64,000 nucleotides of DNA from UBA3941 sp002385665 (lineage in GTDB: Bacteria; Bacillota; Clostridia; Caldicoprobacterales; UBA3941), in contig JBMNFJ010000016.1 in assembly GCA_050949255.1 (NCBI GenBank), positions 558,001 to 622,000 on the forward strand, written 5' to 3'. Below the pieces are notes generated by a model that was not told where the DNA came from, ran no database searches, and was given only the letters and a program-made list of their open reading frames with translations. The stretch's first letter is position 1; each line of letters opens with the position of its first letter. The position numbers and the translations under genes were made by a program. This document shows positions 52,453 through 62,401 of the stretch, piece after piece.

Positions 52453-54714
52453 ATGTCAGATATACTTTATGCAGGAGTTATAATAGACCAGGCCCATCCG
52501 GCCTTGGACAAAGTCTTCCACTACCGAATTCCAGAGGATCTTAAGGCCGATATACAAATAGGAATGAGGGTGTTAGTGCCGTTTGGGGCAGGAAATAGGA
52601 GTATAGACGCATATATCGTGAGCCTGGATAAGGAAATCTCTATTCCCCCAAATAGGATTAAAACCATAAAAAAAATATGTGACGAGTTTCCTGTTCTTCT
52701 TCCCGAATTGATTCCCCTTATCTGGTGGATGAAAAAGGAATATCACTGTCTCATCATAGAGGCCATCAGATGCTTTATTCCTCCAGGTCTTCGCAGAAAT
52801 ATGGATGGAAAAGTGGAAAAGCTGGTCTTTCTCAAGGTAGAAACCGATATAAATGAAAAAATAGCTCAGGTAGAAGGTCGCTCCAGATATATGGGTGAGA
52901 TTCTAAGAATCCTAAATGAGGGAGATGGTATTCTATTGCCTGAGCTAGCGGATATGGCGGGCGGTGCCCCCCTTTCCAGTTTCAAAAGCCTTGAAAAAAG
53001 AGGATGGATTTATCTAGAGGATCAGGAAGTATATAGGAACCCTTGGGACCAGCCACTGGATGTCTTAGAGACAGATCTGGAACTCACCCAGGAGCAGGCT
53101 GCAGCTATCGAGACCATTGGCGAAGGTATAACAAGATCCCAGGGGATTTATCTTTTGCATGGGGTTACGGGGAGTGGAAAAACAGAGGTATATATGCATC
53201 TGGTGGAAAGAACATTGAAATATAAAAAAAAGGCTATTATCCTAGTTCCGGAGATTTCTTTGACTCCACAAACTGTAGAGCGCTTTAAGATGAGGTTTGG
53301 TGAGGATGTAGCGATTCTTCATAGCAGATTATCCCCAGGTGAGAGATTTGATGAATGGAGAAGGATTTATAACGGTCAGGTCAATATTGTTGTGGGGGCT
53401 AGATCGGCTATTTTTGCACCCATACAAGAATTAGGTCTTATTGTTATCGATGAGGCGCATGAGGATAGTTATAAATCCGAATCCAGACCCAGGTACCATA
53501 CTGTGGGATTAGCTATCCAAAGATGCAAGGAACAGGGAGCTGTTCTGGTGCTTGGCAGTGCAACCCCTTCATTGGATGATTTCTACTATAGTCAAAAGGG
53601 TCACTATACTAGAGTTACGATAGATCATCGGATAAACCAGAGACCATTACCCAAGGTTAAAATTATTGATATGCGCCAGGAAATAAAAAAAGGCAACCGT
53701 AGTATCTTTAGTCAAATCCTATATGATGAACTCAAAGGGACCTTGTCGAGAGGGGAACAGGCCATAATCCTGTTAAATAGGAGAGGTTACGCTCAGTTTG
53801 TATCCTGCAGATCTTGTGGATATTTGGTAAAATGTGACAATTGCGATATATCTTTAACCTATCATTCAAAAAGCAACACTTTAAAATGTCATTATTGTGG
53901 AAACACAAAGCCTTACCCCAGAGTTTGTCCGGAATGTAGAAGTACCTATATTAAACACTTTGGGATAGGTACGCAAAGGGTGGAGCAGGAAATAAGCAGG
54001 CTTATACCATCGGCCAGGATAATACGAATGGACATGGATACTACATCCAGGAAAGGTGCTCACCAAAAAATTATTGATGCCTTCAGACAAAAGGATTATG
54101 ATATCTTATTGGGGACCCAAATGGTTGCTAAAGGACTGGATTTTCCCAACGTAACCCTGGTGGGCGTTGTTACAGCGGATACTTCCCTAAACCTGCCTGA
54201 TTACCGCAGTAGTGAAAAGACCTTCCAACTTATAACCCAGGTGGCAGGGAGGGCTGGAAGAGGTGATAGGGAGGGAAGGGTTATTATACAAACCTATCAT
54301 CCAGAACATTTTGCCATACAATACTCTGCAAAACATGATTATTTGGGATTTTATAATGAAGAAATACGAATAAGGGAAAAATTCAAATACCCACCTTTTT
54401 GTCATATAGTTAGGGTCTTAATAACCGGAGAGAAAGAGGATTGCGTTATAAAAACTGCCATGGACATAAAAAGATGGTTGGAGCATAGGCTGGCAGAGGA
54501 CCCTATTATTAAGTCGGGTACTTTAGAGTTAGGTGTTTATCCTGCACCCCTTGAAAAAATCAAGAATAGGTTTAGATGGCATGTTTTGATCCGTATTCGA
54601 AATGAGAGAATCTTTAGGGAGCGATATCATGAAATAATGGATGATTGCCTAAAAGAATTATATAACGCCGTCAGCACAATCGTGGTTGACTTCTACCCAA
54701 CAAGTTTATTATAA
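52453..54714 (+). CDS. priA: primosomal protein N' (PriA helicase)
   Basis: A 753-residue replication-restart helicase. The N-terminal DNA-binding region begins MSDILYAGVIIDQAHPALDK. Walker A is GVTGSGKTEVY and the DEAH box IVIDEAHEDSY. The zinc-binding Cys motifs are CRSCGYLVKCDNC and CHYCGNTKPYPRVCPECRS; GTQMVAKGLDFP and QVAGRAGRGDREG are helicase motifs V and VI. ATG 52453 is preceded by AAGGAGG at 52435-52441; a TTG at 52429 would add eight residues. Confidence 0.95.
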   Translation: MSDILYAGVIIDQAHPALDKVFHYRIPEDLKADIQIGMRVLVPFGAGNRSIDAYIVSLDKEISIPPNRIKTIKKICDEFPVLLPELIPLIWWMKKEYHCLIIEAIRCFIPPGLRRNMDGKVEKLVFLKVETDINEKIAQVEGRSRYMGEILRILNEGDGILLPELADMAGGAPLSSFKSLEKRGWIYLEDQEVYRNPWDQPLDVLETDLELTQEQAAAIETIGEGITRSQGIYLLHGVTGSGKTEVYMHLVERTLKYKKKAIILVPEISLTPQTVERFKMRFGEDVAILHSRLSPGERFDEWRRIYNGQVNIVVGARSAIFAPIQELGLIVIDEAHEDSYKSESRPRYHTVGLAIQRCKEQGAVLVLGSATPSLDDFYYSQKGHYTRVTIDHRINQRPLPKVKIIDMRQEIKKGNRSIFSQILYDELKGTLSRGEQAIILLNRRGYAQFVSCRSCGYLVKCDNCDISLTYHSKSNTLKCHYCGNTKPYPRVCPECRSTYIKHFGIGTQRVEQEISRLIPSARIIRMDMDTTSRKGAHQKIIDAFRQKDYDILLGTQMVAKGLDFPNVTLVGVVTADTSLNLPDYRSSEKTFQLITQVAGRAGRGDREGRVIIQTYHPEHFAIQYSAKHDYLGFYNEEIRIREKFKYPPFCHIVRVLITGEKEDCVIKTAMDIKRWLEHRLAEDPIIKSGTLELGVYPAPLEKIKNRFRWHVLIRIRNERIFRERYHEIMDDCLKELYNAVSTIVVDFYPTSLL

Positions 54715-54881
54715 TTGTTGGAATGTCATAATGATAAAGATATGGAGAATCTTTGATTTTTGCATGAAACGCTTATTGATGTTTAGCATCATGTAACTTA
54801 TATGTACCAATTGTTACTATTCTTCTTTATCTTTTGTGAGATTCGTTAAATATTTGGGCGATCCAGACAAGAGGTGATAAA

Positions 54882-55376
54882 ATGGCGCTAAGAGAAATCA
54901 AGCATTATGAAAGAGACGAAGTATTAAGAAAGAAAGCAAGACCGGTAGATAAAATAGATAATAGGATACTGCTTCTGTTGGACGATATGGCTGAAACTAT
55001 GTATAATGCGGAAGGTGTAGGATTGGCTGCGCCTCAAGTAGGAGTTTTAAGGCGTATTGTCGTAATAGATATAGGAGAAGGAATTATAGAGCTAATAAAT
55101 CCCGAGATAGTGGAGGAACAGGGTGAACAGATGGATATGGAGGGTTGTTTAAGTATTCCCGGTATTACCGGATTAGTAAAGCGACCCGCTAAGGTCAAGG
55201 TTGTTGGACTCAATCGTTATGGTGAAAAAATAGAGCTGGAAGGTGAGAATCTTCTAGCCAGAGCCCTTTGTCACGAGATTGACCACCTGAATGGTATTTT
55301 ATATTTAGATAGGGTAGAGCCGGGAACCCTAAGAAGGGTGGACCAGGAACAGAAAATAGGGGATGAGTTAGATTGA
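54882..55376 (+). CDS. def: peptide deformylase
   Basis: A 164-residue metal deformylase that removes the formyl group from nascent proteins. Motifs I-III are GVGLAAPQVG, EGCLSIPG and HEIDHLNGIL, with the metal Cys and two His. The last bases overlap fmt by 4. The 167 bases before it hold no recognisable promoter. Confidence 0.97.
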   Translation: MALREIKHYERDEVLRKKARPVDKIDNRILLLLDDMAETMYNAEGVGLAAPQVGVLRRIVVIDIGEGIIELINPEIVEEQGEQMDMEGCLSIPGITGLVKRPAKVKVVGLNRYGEKIELEGENLLARALCHEIDHLNGILYLDRVEPGTLRRVDQEQKIGDELD

Positions 55377-56326
55377 AAATAATATTTATGGGGACACCGG
55401 ACTTTTCAGTTCCTTCATTAAAAACTATTTTTTCAGAAGAATACGAATTGATTGGAGTTGTGACCCAGCCTGATAGACCAAGAGGTAGGGGTAAACGCCT
55501 GTTACCCTCGCCTGTAAAAAAATGGGCTCTAGAAAAAGGTATTAATATATATCAGCCGTTGAGAGCCAGGGATGAAGAATTTATTACTCAAATTGAAGAT
55601 TTGGCTCCAGATCTTATAGTTACTGCTGCTTATGGGCAGATCCTTCCCAAGAAAATTTTGGACATTCCGCCTCTTGGCTGTATCAATGTACATGCTTCCC
55701 TTTTACCGAAATATCGGGGTGCTTCACCTATACAACAAGCCATTCTGGATGGAGAAACCAAAACGGGAATAACTATTATGTATATGGATGAAGGTATGGA
55801 TACCGGTGATATTATATTGCAAAAGGAAACACCCATACACCCGGATGAAAATTCTGGAGACCTTCACGATCGGCTTGCAGATTTGGGCGCTAAGGCTCTT
55901 AGAGAAAGTCTTAAACTTTTTACAGTTGAAAAACCTGTAGGAATACCGCAAGCCCATGAAGACGCCACTTATTGTCAAAAAATAGACAAAGCTATGGGCA
56001 GAATTAATTGGGGTATGAATATAGATAGGATAAGAAATCATATTAGGGCCCTGACACCATGGCCTGGGGCTTACACTTATATTGGGAGTATGCGTCTAAA
56101 AGTATGGGAAGCATATCAGGTGGAATACTGTAATTTAAAGAATATTTCTTCGGGACAAATTGTCTATGCTGATGAGCAGCATGGACTGGTGGTATCCGGG
56201 TCAGATGGGTTAATTAGATTATCCAAAGTACAGGCACCTGGTAAGCGGGTCATGGAAGATGTAGAATTCTTACGGGGGAACCGGATAAAGGTGAATACTT
56301 TTTTAGATGACGGGGATGAAGTGTAA
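55373..56326 (+). CDS. fmt: methionyl-tRNA formyltransferase
   Basis: A 317-residue enzyme that formylates initiator Met-tRNA using 10-formyl-THF. MKIIFMGTPDFSVPSLKTI, the catalytic region NVHASLLPKYRGASPIQQAIL (Asn/His) and ITIMYMDEGMDTGDII are clear, and a C-terminal tRNA-binding domain follows. TTG 55373 overlaps the def stop, the classic def-fmt coupling. Confidence 0.97.
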   Translation: MKIIFMGTPDFSVPSLKTIFSEEYELIGVVTQPDRPRGRGKRLLPSPVKKWALEKGINIYQPLRARDEEFITQIEDLAPDLIVTAAYGQILPKKILDIPPLGCINVHASLLPKYRGASPIQQAILDGETKTGITIMYMDEGMDTGDIILQKETPIHPDENSGDLHDRLADLGAKALRESLKLFTVEKPVGIPQAHEDATYCQKIDKAMGRINWGMNIDRIRNHIRALTPWPGAYTYIGSMRLKVWEAYQVEYCNLKNISSGQIVYADEQHGLVVSGSDGLIRLSKVQAPGKRVMEDVEFLRGNRIKVNTFLDDGDEV

Positions 56327-56408
56327 TGCATCAACTGTTTATATAAATTGAAGACTTTTTTCATACCATATTAAGTATTGATCAAACTAATTTGGGAGGT
56401 GGGATAAA

Positions 56409-57098
56409 ATGCCTTTTCTTTTCTACGATTCTACTATGTTGATTTTATTACCCGCCCTTATTCTGTCCTTTTATGCGCAATACAAGGTTCAAAGCACATT
56501 TAACAGGTATATCAGCATAGCTAATTACGGTGGATATACCGGTGCAGAGGTAGCAAAAAAAATTTTAGACGCTATGGGTCTGGGAGATATACCCATTGAT
56601 AGGATAGGAGGATATCTATCGGATCATTACGATCCCAGAAAAAAGGTTCTTAGATTATCAGATGCGGTATATAATGGAAGATCAATAGCAGCTATTGGGG
56701 TAGCTGCTCATGAGGCAGGTCATGCTATACAACATGCCAATGGATATGTACCCCTTAGCATTCGGAACGCAATCGTACCCATAGCTAATTTTGGCTCTCA
56801 AGCAGCCTTCCTGTTTATTTTTCTAGGTCTTATTATGGGTGCTATGACTATGTTGGATATAGGTATATATCTCTTCCTGGCCGTTGTAGCTTTCCAATTA
56901 ATCACTCTACCCGTAGAATTTAACGCAAGTAGTCGAGCTGTTGAGCTTCTCAGTGTCCAGGGATTTGTTACCAGAGATGAAGAAAAAAGCGTTAAGAAGG
57001 TTTTAAACGCTGCAGCTCTAACCTATGTAGCAGCAGCGGCATCGGCCGTTGCCCAATTATTAAGGTTGTTACTGTTACGGGACAGAAGAAGGCGATAG
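56409..57098 (+). CDS. membrane zinc metallopeptidase (YugP-like, Zn_peptidase_2)
   Basis: A 229-residue membrane protein with a zinc-peptidase motif HEAGHAIQHANGY and flanking helices (about 5-20, 120-170), matching the PF04298 / YugP family. A Glu-containing third ligand region (LPVEFNASSRAVELL) follows. Its substrate is unknown. ATG 56409 follows GGGAGGTGGG. It is the only gene of this stretch with its own terminator directly after it. Confidence 0.88.
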   Translation: MPFLFYDSTMLILLPALILSFYAQYKVQSTFNRYISIANYGGYTGAEVAKKILDAMGLGDIPIDRIGGYLSDHYDPRKKVLRLSDAVYNGRSIAAIGVAAHEAGHAIQHANGYVPLSIRNAIVPIANFGSQAAFLFIFLGLIMGAMTMLDIGIYLFLAVVAFQLITLPVEFNASSRAVELLSVQGFVTRDEEKSVKKVLNAAALTYVAAAASAVAQLLRLLLLRDRRRR

Positions 57099-57105
57099 CA
57101 AAAAG

Positions 57106-57127
57106 AAGGGCTTATAGGCCCTTTTTT
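57106..57127 (+). terminator. terminator after the yugP-like gene
   Basis: AAGGGC (57106-57111) pairs with GCCCTT (57118-57123), followed by a run of Ts to 57127. Confidence 0.75.
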
Positions 57128-57145
57128 GAATGTAATGGAGGGTTT

Positions 57146-58489
57146 ATGGATAAAGTTCGAAAGACTGCCTTAATTATTTTAAAACAAGTCAATGAAGATA
57201 GGAAATACGCCAATATCAGTCTCAAGGAGAATCTGGATAAGTTTAGATTTCAAGAGCGGGATGCCTCCTTTATCACTCAATTGGTATACGGTACGCTGGA
57301 GAATCAAGCTTTTATTGATAATGTTCTAAGAAGGTACGCTAAAATGAAGGGGGTCAACCCATGGGTGGAGAACATCCTTAGGCTTGGATGTTATCAGATA
57401 CTTTATTTGGACAGGGTGCCTGACTCGGCTGCCTGTAACGAATCCGTAAAATTATGTACTGGATTTGGATTTAATGCTTTGAAGGGCTTTGTAAATGGAG
57501 TTTTAAGAAACATATCACGGAACAAGGAGGAATTGAAAGCTTCAAAACAATCTCCCGTTGACACAGGATCCTTGTCATCTCTATTCGGGATCCCATTGTG
57601 GCTGGTGGAGTTATGGGTGGAGGAATATGGGATACAGTCAGTCAGGGATATAGTGAAATCCACTATGGACACCAACTTTACCACCATTAGGGTAAATGGG
57701 GTTAAGATGACAAGGGACGAATTGGTAGATGCTCTTGAACAACAAGGAATAGATAGTACTAAGAGCCCATATTTTGATAACGCTTTAAGGGTGAATGGAA
57801 TAGGAAATATACAATTAAATCCCTTGTATAAAAAGGGCATGTTTACCGTACAAGGAGAGAGCTCTATACTTGTTTGTAAAATTCTGGCGCCAAAGCCGGG
57901 AGAACGGATTTTAGATGCATGCAGTGCCCCCGGGGGCAAGGCTATCTATATAGCAGAACTTATGAACATGAGTGGTAAGGTATATGCCCATGACATACAT
58001 GATCATAGAGTAGAACTAATTAATAAAAATGTAGAGAGAATGGGTATGAAAAATATCGAGACCCGGGTGCAGGATGCAACCATATTTAATCCAAAGATGG
58101 AGGACAGTATGGATAGGGTATTGATTGATGCTCCTTGTTCCGGTTGGGGAGTACTTCATAAAAAACCGGATATTAGGCTGAGAATCGAGAAAAAAAGTAT
58201 GGAATCCCTATATCGGCTTCAATGGGATATTTTGGATAATTGTAGAAGGTATGTTAAACCGGGAGGGATTTTGGTTTATAGCACATGCACAATAAACCCA
58301 TGGGAGAATCATAAGGTTATTGAAAAGTTTATAAGGAAATATCCCGAGTTTGTTATGGAGGATTTAAGTCGAGAATTGCCTCAGAACCTTCGCGATGCCT
58401 TAATGGGAGAAGGAATGATTCAATTATTTCCCGGTCGCCATGGAGTAGATGGATTTTTTATTGCTAAGATGAGGAGGACCGTACTATAG
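57146..58489 (+). CDS. rsmB: 16S rRNA (cytosine(967)-C(5))-methyltransferase
   Basis: A 447-residue RsmB: N-terminal NusB-like domain (KVRKTALIILKQVNEDRKYAN to about residue 130), then a Rossmann methyltransferase with LDACSAPGGKAIYIAELM (SAM site), DAPCSGWGVLHKKPDIR (motif IV Cys) and VYSTCTINPWENHKV (motif VI Cys nucleophile). ATG 57146 follows GGAGGG. The stop overlaps the rlmN start. Confidence 0.95.
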   Translation: MDKVRKTALIILKQVNEDRKYANISLKENLDKFRFQERDASFITQLVYGTLENQAFIDNVLRRYAKMKGVNPWVENILRLGCYQILYLDRVPDSAACNESVKLCTGFGFNALKGFVNGVLRNISRNKEELKASKQSPVDTGSLSSLFGIPLWLVELWVEEYGIQSVRDIVKSTMDTNFTTIRVNGVKMTRDELVDALEQQGIDSTKSPYFDNALRVNGIGNIQLNPLYKKGMFTVQGESSILVCKILAPKPGERILDACSAPGGKAIYIAELMNMSGKVYAHDIHDHRVELINKNVERMGMKNIETRVQDATIFNPKMEDSMDRVLIDAPCSGWGVLHKKPDIRLRIEKKSMESLYRLQWDILDNCRRYVKPGGILVYSTCTINPWENHKVIEKFIRKYPEFVMEDLSRELPQNLRDALMGEGMIQLFPGRHGVDGFFIAKMRRTVL

Positions 58490-59544
58490 TGGTAATGAAA
58501 GATGACATACTGGATAAATCCCCGACAGAAATCATGGATATATTAAAACAATTAGGGGAACCCAGCTTTAGGGTCAAGCAGCTTCTTGGCTGGGTATATA
58601 AAGGAAAAAGAAGTTTTGATGAGATGACTAACCTACCCAAGACTACCAGGATAAGATTAAAAGAAAGATATATGATCGGAAACGTTAAGCAGATTAAAAA
58701 GATAACTTCCGATAAAGGAGATACGATTAAATATTTGTGTTTACTCCATGATGGTAATATAATAGAATGTGTTGTGATGAGGTATGATTATGGGAATACT
58801 TTGTGCCTATCCACCCAAGTTGGGTGTAGGATGGGCTGCAGCTTTTGCGAATCCACCAGACAGGGCCTTATACGTAACTTAAAGGTAGGGGAGATGGTAG
58901 CCCAGGTTTTGATGGTGAATGCTGACCTGGGAGAAACCGGAGAACGCAACATTCGCAATATAGTTCTTATGGGTAGCGGTGAGCCCTTAGATAATTTTGA
59001 CAATGTCGTTAAATTCCTGGGTCTGATACATGACCCCAATACTCTAAATATAAGTTATAGAAACATAACCCTTTCTACCTGTGGTCTGGTGTCCAAGATA
59101 AGGGAATTGGCTAATATGGATATACCCATTACCCTGGCTATATCCCTACATGCCCCTAATGATGCATTGAGGCGTAGGATTATGCCGGTGGCCTCGGCTT
59201 ATAGTGTACGAGAAATAGTAGAAGCCGCAAAATACTATTTTAATAGGACCGGGAGAAGGGTGAGCTTTGAATATTCCCTTATAGATGGTATAAACGATGG
59301 AGTGGAACAAGCGGAGGAATTGGGTCGGTTGCTTGCAGATTTTCCCTGTCATGTGAACATCATTCCCATAAATTCTATTGAAGGTGCCCCATATAGGCGG
59401 AGCTCGGCAGCCAGGATCCAGCTTTTTGAAAAAACTCTCAGATCTACAGGTATCCAGGTGACGAGACGAAGAGAGCTGGGGCATGATATAGGTGGAGCAT
59501 GTGGTCAATTAAAAAGAGGATATTTAAACAACTCGGAAGGATAA
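58489..59544 (+). CDS. rlmN: 23S rRNA (adenine(2503)-C(2))-methyltransferase RlmN
   Basis: A 351-residue radical SAM methyltransferase that methylates A2503 of 23S rRNA and A37 of some tRNAs. The cluster motif is CRMGCSFCES; the catalytic Cys pair is at the RGGGACG-type region GGACGQL near the C-terminus, with the mono-methylated Cys upstream. VVMRYDYGNTLCLSTQVGC and MGSGEPLDNFDNV are typical. I use GTG 58489 (11 bases after AGGAGG); an ATG two codons later is possible. Confidence 0.95.
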   Translation: MVMKDDILDKSPTEIMDILKQLGEPSFRVKQLLGWVYKGKRSFDEMTNLPKTTRIRLKERYMIGNVKQIKKITSDKGDTIKYLCLLHDGNIIECVVMRYDYGNTLCLSTQVGCRMGCSFCESTRQGLIRNLKVGEMVAQVLMVNADLGETGERNIRNIVLMGSGEPLDNFDNVVKFLGLIHDPNTLNISYRNITLSTCGLVSKIRELANMDIPITLAISLHAPNDALRRRIMPVASAYSVREIVEAAKYYFNRTGRRVSFEYSLIDGINDGVEQAEELGRLLADFPCHVNIIPINSIEGAPYRRSSAARIQLFEKTLRSTGIQVTRRRELGHDIGGACGQLKRGYLNNSEG

Positions 59545-59708
59545 ACCTGCATCTTGTTCATATTGGACATTAAAGGGTTAGTTCGTTCTATATCCGTTAG
59601 TAGATTCAACCGCCGTTATCAAACTATCTATCTGTATTGCTAGGTGAATCATTGATTAGAGGATGGTAAAGCCATCGGTTAAAGGAGCAACAAGGTGAGG
59701 TGGGGTAA

Positions 59709-60467
59709 ATGTTATTAGAATATGGTGGATATAGTCATAAAGGTATGGTTAGAAAATCCAATGAAGATTATTACTATATTCCCAGCACCAATAAAATCCA
59801 AAACCTGGCTATGATAGCCGATGGAATGGGGGGACATAATGCCGGGGAGCTGGCAAGTCGAATGGCTGTGGAAACTGTAATAGACTACTTGTCCCAAAGG
59901 ATGGACAAGGATGAATATATACAAGACCCTATAGAGCTCATTGAAGAGGCCATTAAGGTTTCCAACAATAAGATATTTAAAGTATCCTTGTCCAATGAAT
60001 CATACAATGGGATGGGGACAACCTTGGTTTCGGCATATTTTTCCCAGGGAATCCTCTACTTGGGGCATGTTGGTGACAGTCGGGGATATTTAATTAGAAA
60101 GGGCCAAATAAAGCAATTAACCAAGGATCATTCCTTGGTACAGGAATTATTGGATAACGGCACCATTACACCGGATGAGGTTGACAAGCATCCTCAAAAA
60201 AATATTATTACCAGAGCCCTAGGTACCGAGTATGATATAGATATAGATTGTCATAAAATCCCGCTGGAAGAGGATGATATCATTCTTCTGTGCACTGACG
60301 GATTAATCCTTCATGTAGATTTACAAGAAAACATTGATTTAGTGGAATCGGCTCATTCTATGCAAGAGCTTGCTTCTAGCCTGGTTCATCAGGCTGTGGA
60401 CAGAGGTGGCTTGGACAACGTTACTGTTGTAGCCATTAAATATACTAACATGAAGAAAGAGGGGTGA
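59709..60467 (+). CDS. prpC: PP2C-family protein serine/threonine phosphatase (PrpC/Stp)
   Basis: A 252-residue PP2C phosphatase that reverses PrkC phosphorylation. Motifs: KGMVRKSNEDYYY, MIADGMGGHNAGELAS, YLGHVGDSRGYLIRKG, TKDHSLVQELLDNG, ITRALGTE and LCTDGLILHV, covering the metal-binding Asp residues. ATG 59709 follows GAGGTGGGG. It is coupled to the kinase gene. The 164 bases upstream hold nothing I recognise. Confidence 0.94.
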   Translation: MLLEYGGYSHKGMVRKSNEDYYYIPSTNKIQNLAMIADGMGGHNAGELASRMAVETVIDYLSQRMDKDEYIQDPIELIEEAIKVSNNKIFKVSLSNESYNGMGTTLVSAYFSQGILYLGHVGDSRGYLIRKGQIKQLTKDHSLVQELLDNGTITPDEVDKHPQKNIITRALGTEYDIDIDCHKIPLEEDDIILLCTDGLILHVDLQENIDLVESAHSMQELASSLVHQAVDRGGLDNVTVVAIKYTNMKKEG

Positions 60468-62401
60468 TGCTGTTGCTGGGTAAAATACTTGGCGGGAGAT
60501 ACGAACTGATTGAAAAAATAGGCGCCGGGGGAATGGCGATTGTATACAAAGCCAAGTGCCGTCTCCTAAATAGATTTGTTGCTGTAAAGATACTTAGACC
60601 GGAATTGGTGGAAGATGAAGAGTTTGTATATCGCTTTAAAAGGGAGTCCCAAGCAGCAGCGAGTCTATCCCACCATAACATTGTTAATGTCTATGATGTC
60701 GGTCAAGAGGACGGAATATACTATATAGTAATGGAATATGTATGGGGCAAAACCCTTAAAGACTTCATAAGAGAAAAAGGAAACCTTGAATCCAGAGAAG
60801 CGATTAAAATAGCCTTACAAATAGCTGCAGCACTGGAACATGCTCATGAAAACGGGATAATTCATAGGGATATCAAGCCTCAAAACATATTGATCGGCAA
60901 CGATTATACTGTTAAGGTAGCGGATTTTGGGATAGCCAGGGCTGTGACCTCAGCCACCGTTACCTTAGCGGGCCCAAGTGTAATAGGGTCTGTCCACTAT
61001 TTTTCACCGGAGCAAGCCAGAGGGGGTTATATAGATGCGAAATCTGACCTATACTCCCTGGGCATAGTTCTCTATGAGATGGTTACCGGGACTCTGCCCT
61101 TTGAAGGTGACACCGCCGTCTCGATTGCCATTAAGCACATTCAGGAAAGGGTAAAGCCCCCTGGAGAGATTAATCCTAAGATTTACAAGAGTCTCCAGGC
61201 TGTGATCCAAAAAGCCATTAGTAAGTTACCCGAGGAACGCTACCAGAACGCAGGGGAGATGATTAAGGATCTGAGGCGAGCCCTTGAGGAACCCAACGGT
61301 GATTTTGTTGTAACAAATTATAACAGTGATGCACCGACCCAAGTTTTAAAGCCAATTAATATAGAAGCGAACAGGGAAGCCGATGATGCTTTATCCGAGG
61401 ACGAAGATATCAAAAACCCGAAAAAGAGGCCCTGGATAAGGGCAGTCGTGATGATATTTATTTTTACCTTTATAATGGGATTAGCATTTTATATTGGTAT
61501 GCGTGTATACAATAACAACTTTACATCAAAGGAAATTGAGGTTCCCAATGTAGTTGATTGGACCTATGATGATGCGTATGAGTATTTAAGGGAGCTTGGT
61601 TTGTACCTTAAGGAGGATGGAAGTGTCTTTGATAATAATGTGGAAGCCGGTCGTATAATTTCCCAGGATCCGGATGTGGGTACTAAGGTTAAACCGGATT
61701 CTACCGTAAAAGTGATCCTAAGCCTGGGACCTGAGACCGTGGTTGTTCCAGATGTTGAACAAAGGACCATTCGCGAGGCAGAGATCATCCTGGAAAACGA
61801 AGGTTTTATAATAGGTGAGCATCAATATGTAAATAGCGAATTCCCAAGTGATACAGTTATAGGTCAATCCCTGGAGGCTAATACCGAAGTACCAAAAAAC
61901 TCAGAGATCTGGTTGACCGTAAGTCTGGGCCCAGAGGAAAAAGTAGTAATCGTAGGGAATTATGTCGGACAGAAACTCGATGTCGCAAAGCAGATGATCG
62001 AAGGGGATAAGCTGAAATTTGGAAAGGTGAAGGAGGAGAGGTACCACGAAACAGCCAGCAAGGGTACTGTAATTGAACAGAGCTTAAAGCATGGTGAAGT
62101 TGTTTCGGAATACAGGGTAATTGATCTTGTTGTGAGTTTGGGACCTCAGCCTACCTATCCAAAGGAAATAAGTATCGACCTTTCCACCATTACTGATAGG
62201 TTAACAGTAAATATTGTTGTTAAAAAGACCCAAAATGGTAAGACTACAGAGGTCTATAATAGATTTCACACAGTAAGTGACGAAGAGCTGATTATTCCGC
62301 TGGTAGGCACAGGTGTGGCAGAATATAAAGTTTATATAGATGATGAGTTGTCCTTTGAGACAACAGTAGATTTCACAAAAAAAGGGGGAGATGCTGGTTA
62401 A
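60467..62401 (+). CDS. prkC: Ser/Thr protein kinase with PASTA domains (PrkC)
   Basis: A 644-residue membrane kinase. The cytoplasmic kinase domain has GAGGMAIVYKAK (P-loop), VAVKILRPE, HRDIKPQN (catalytic) and DFGIARAV; a membrane helix at about 325-345 follows; then three PASTA domains (each starting near VPNVVDW, VPDVEQR, IVGNYVG) that bind muropeptides or lipid II. A further roughly 80-residue beta-rich tail after the last PASTA is unusual. ATG 60467 overlaps the phosphatase stop. It probably couples cell-wall state to growth and spore germination, as in B. subtilis. Confidence 0.95.
   Translation: MLLLGKILGGRYELIEKIGAGGMAIVYKAKCRLLNRFVAVKILRPELVEDEEFVYRFKRESQAAASLSHHNIVNVYDVGQEDGIYYIVMEYVWGKTLKDFIREKGNLESREAIKIALQIAAALEHAHENGIIHRDIKPQNILIGNDYTVKVADFGIARAVTSATVTLAGPSVIGSVHYFSPEQARGGYIDAKSDLYSLGIVLYEMVTGTLPFEGDTAVSIAIKHIQERVKPPGEINPKIYKSLQAVIQKAISKLPEERYQNAGEMIKDLRRALEEPNGDFVVTNYNSDAPTQVLKPINIEANREADDALSEDEDIKNPKKRPWIRAVVMIFIFTFIMGLAFYIGMRVYNNNFTSKEIEVPNVVDWTYDDAYEYLRELGLYLKEDGSVFDNNVEAGRIISQDPDVGTKVKPDSTVKVILSLGPETVVVPDVEQRTIREAEIILENEGFIIGEHQYVNSEFPSDTVIGQSLEANTEVPKNSEIWLTVSLGPEEKVVIVGNYVGQKLDVAKQMIEGDKLKFGKVKEERYHETASKGTVIEQSLKHGEVVSEYRVIDLVVSLGPQPTYPKEISIDLSTITDRLTVNIVVKKTQNGKTTEVYNRFHTVSDEELIIPLVGTGVAEYKVYIDDELSFETTVDFTKKGGDAG

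Noticed and set aside
57403..57939. 178-codon minus-strand open frame
   Set aside because: Shadow of rsmB; no ribosome binding site or recognisable domain.
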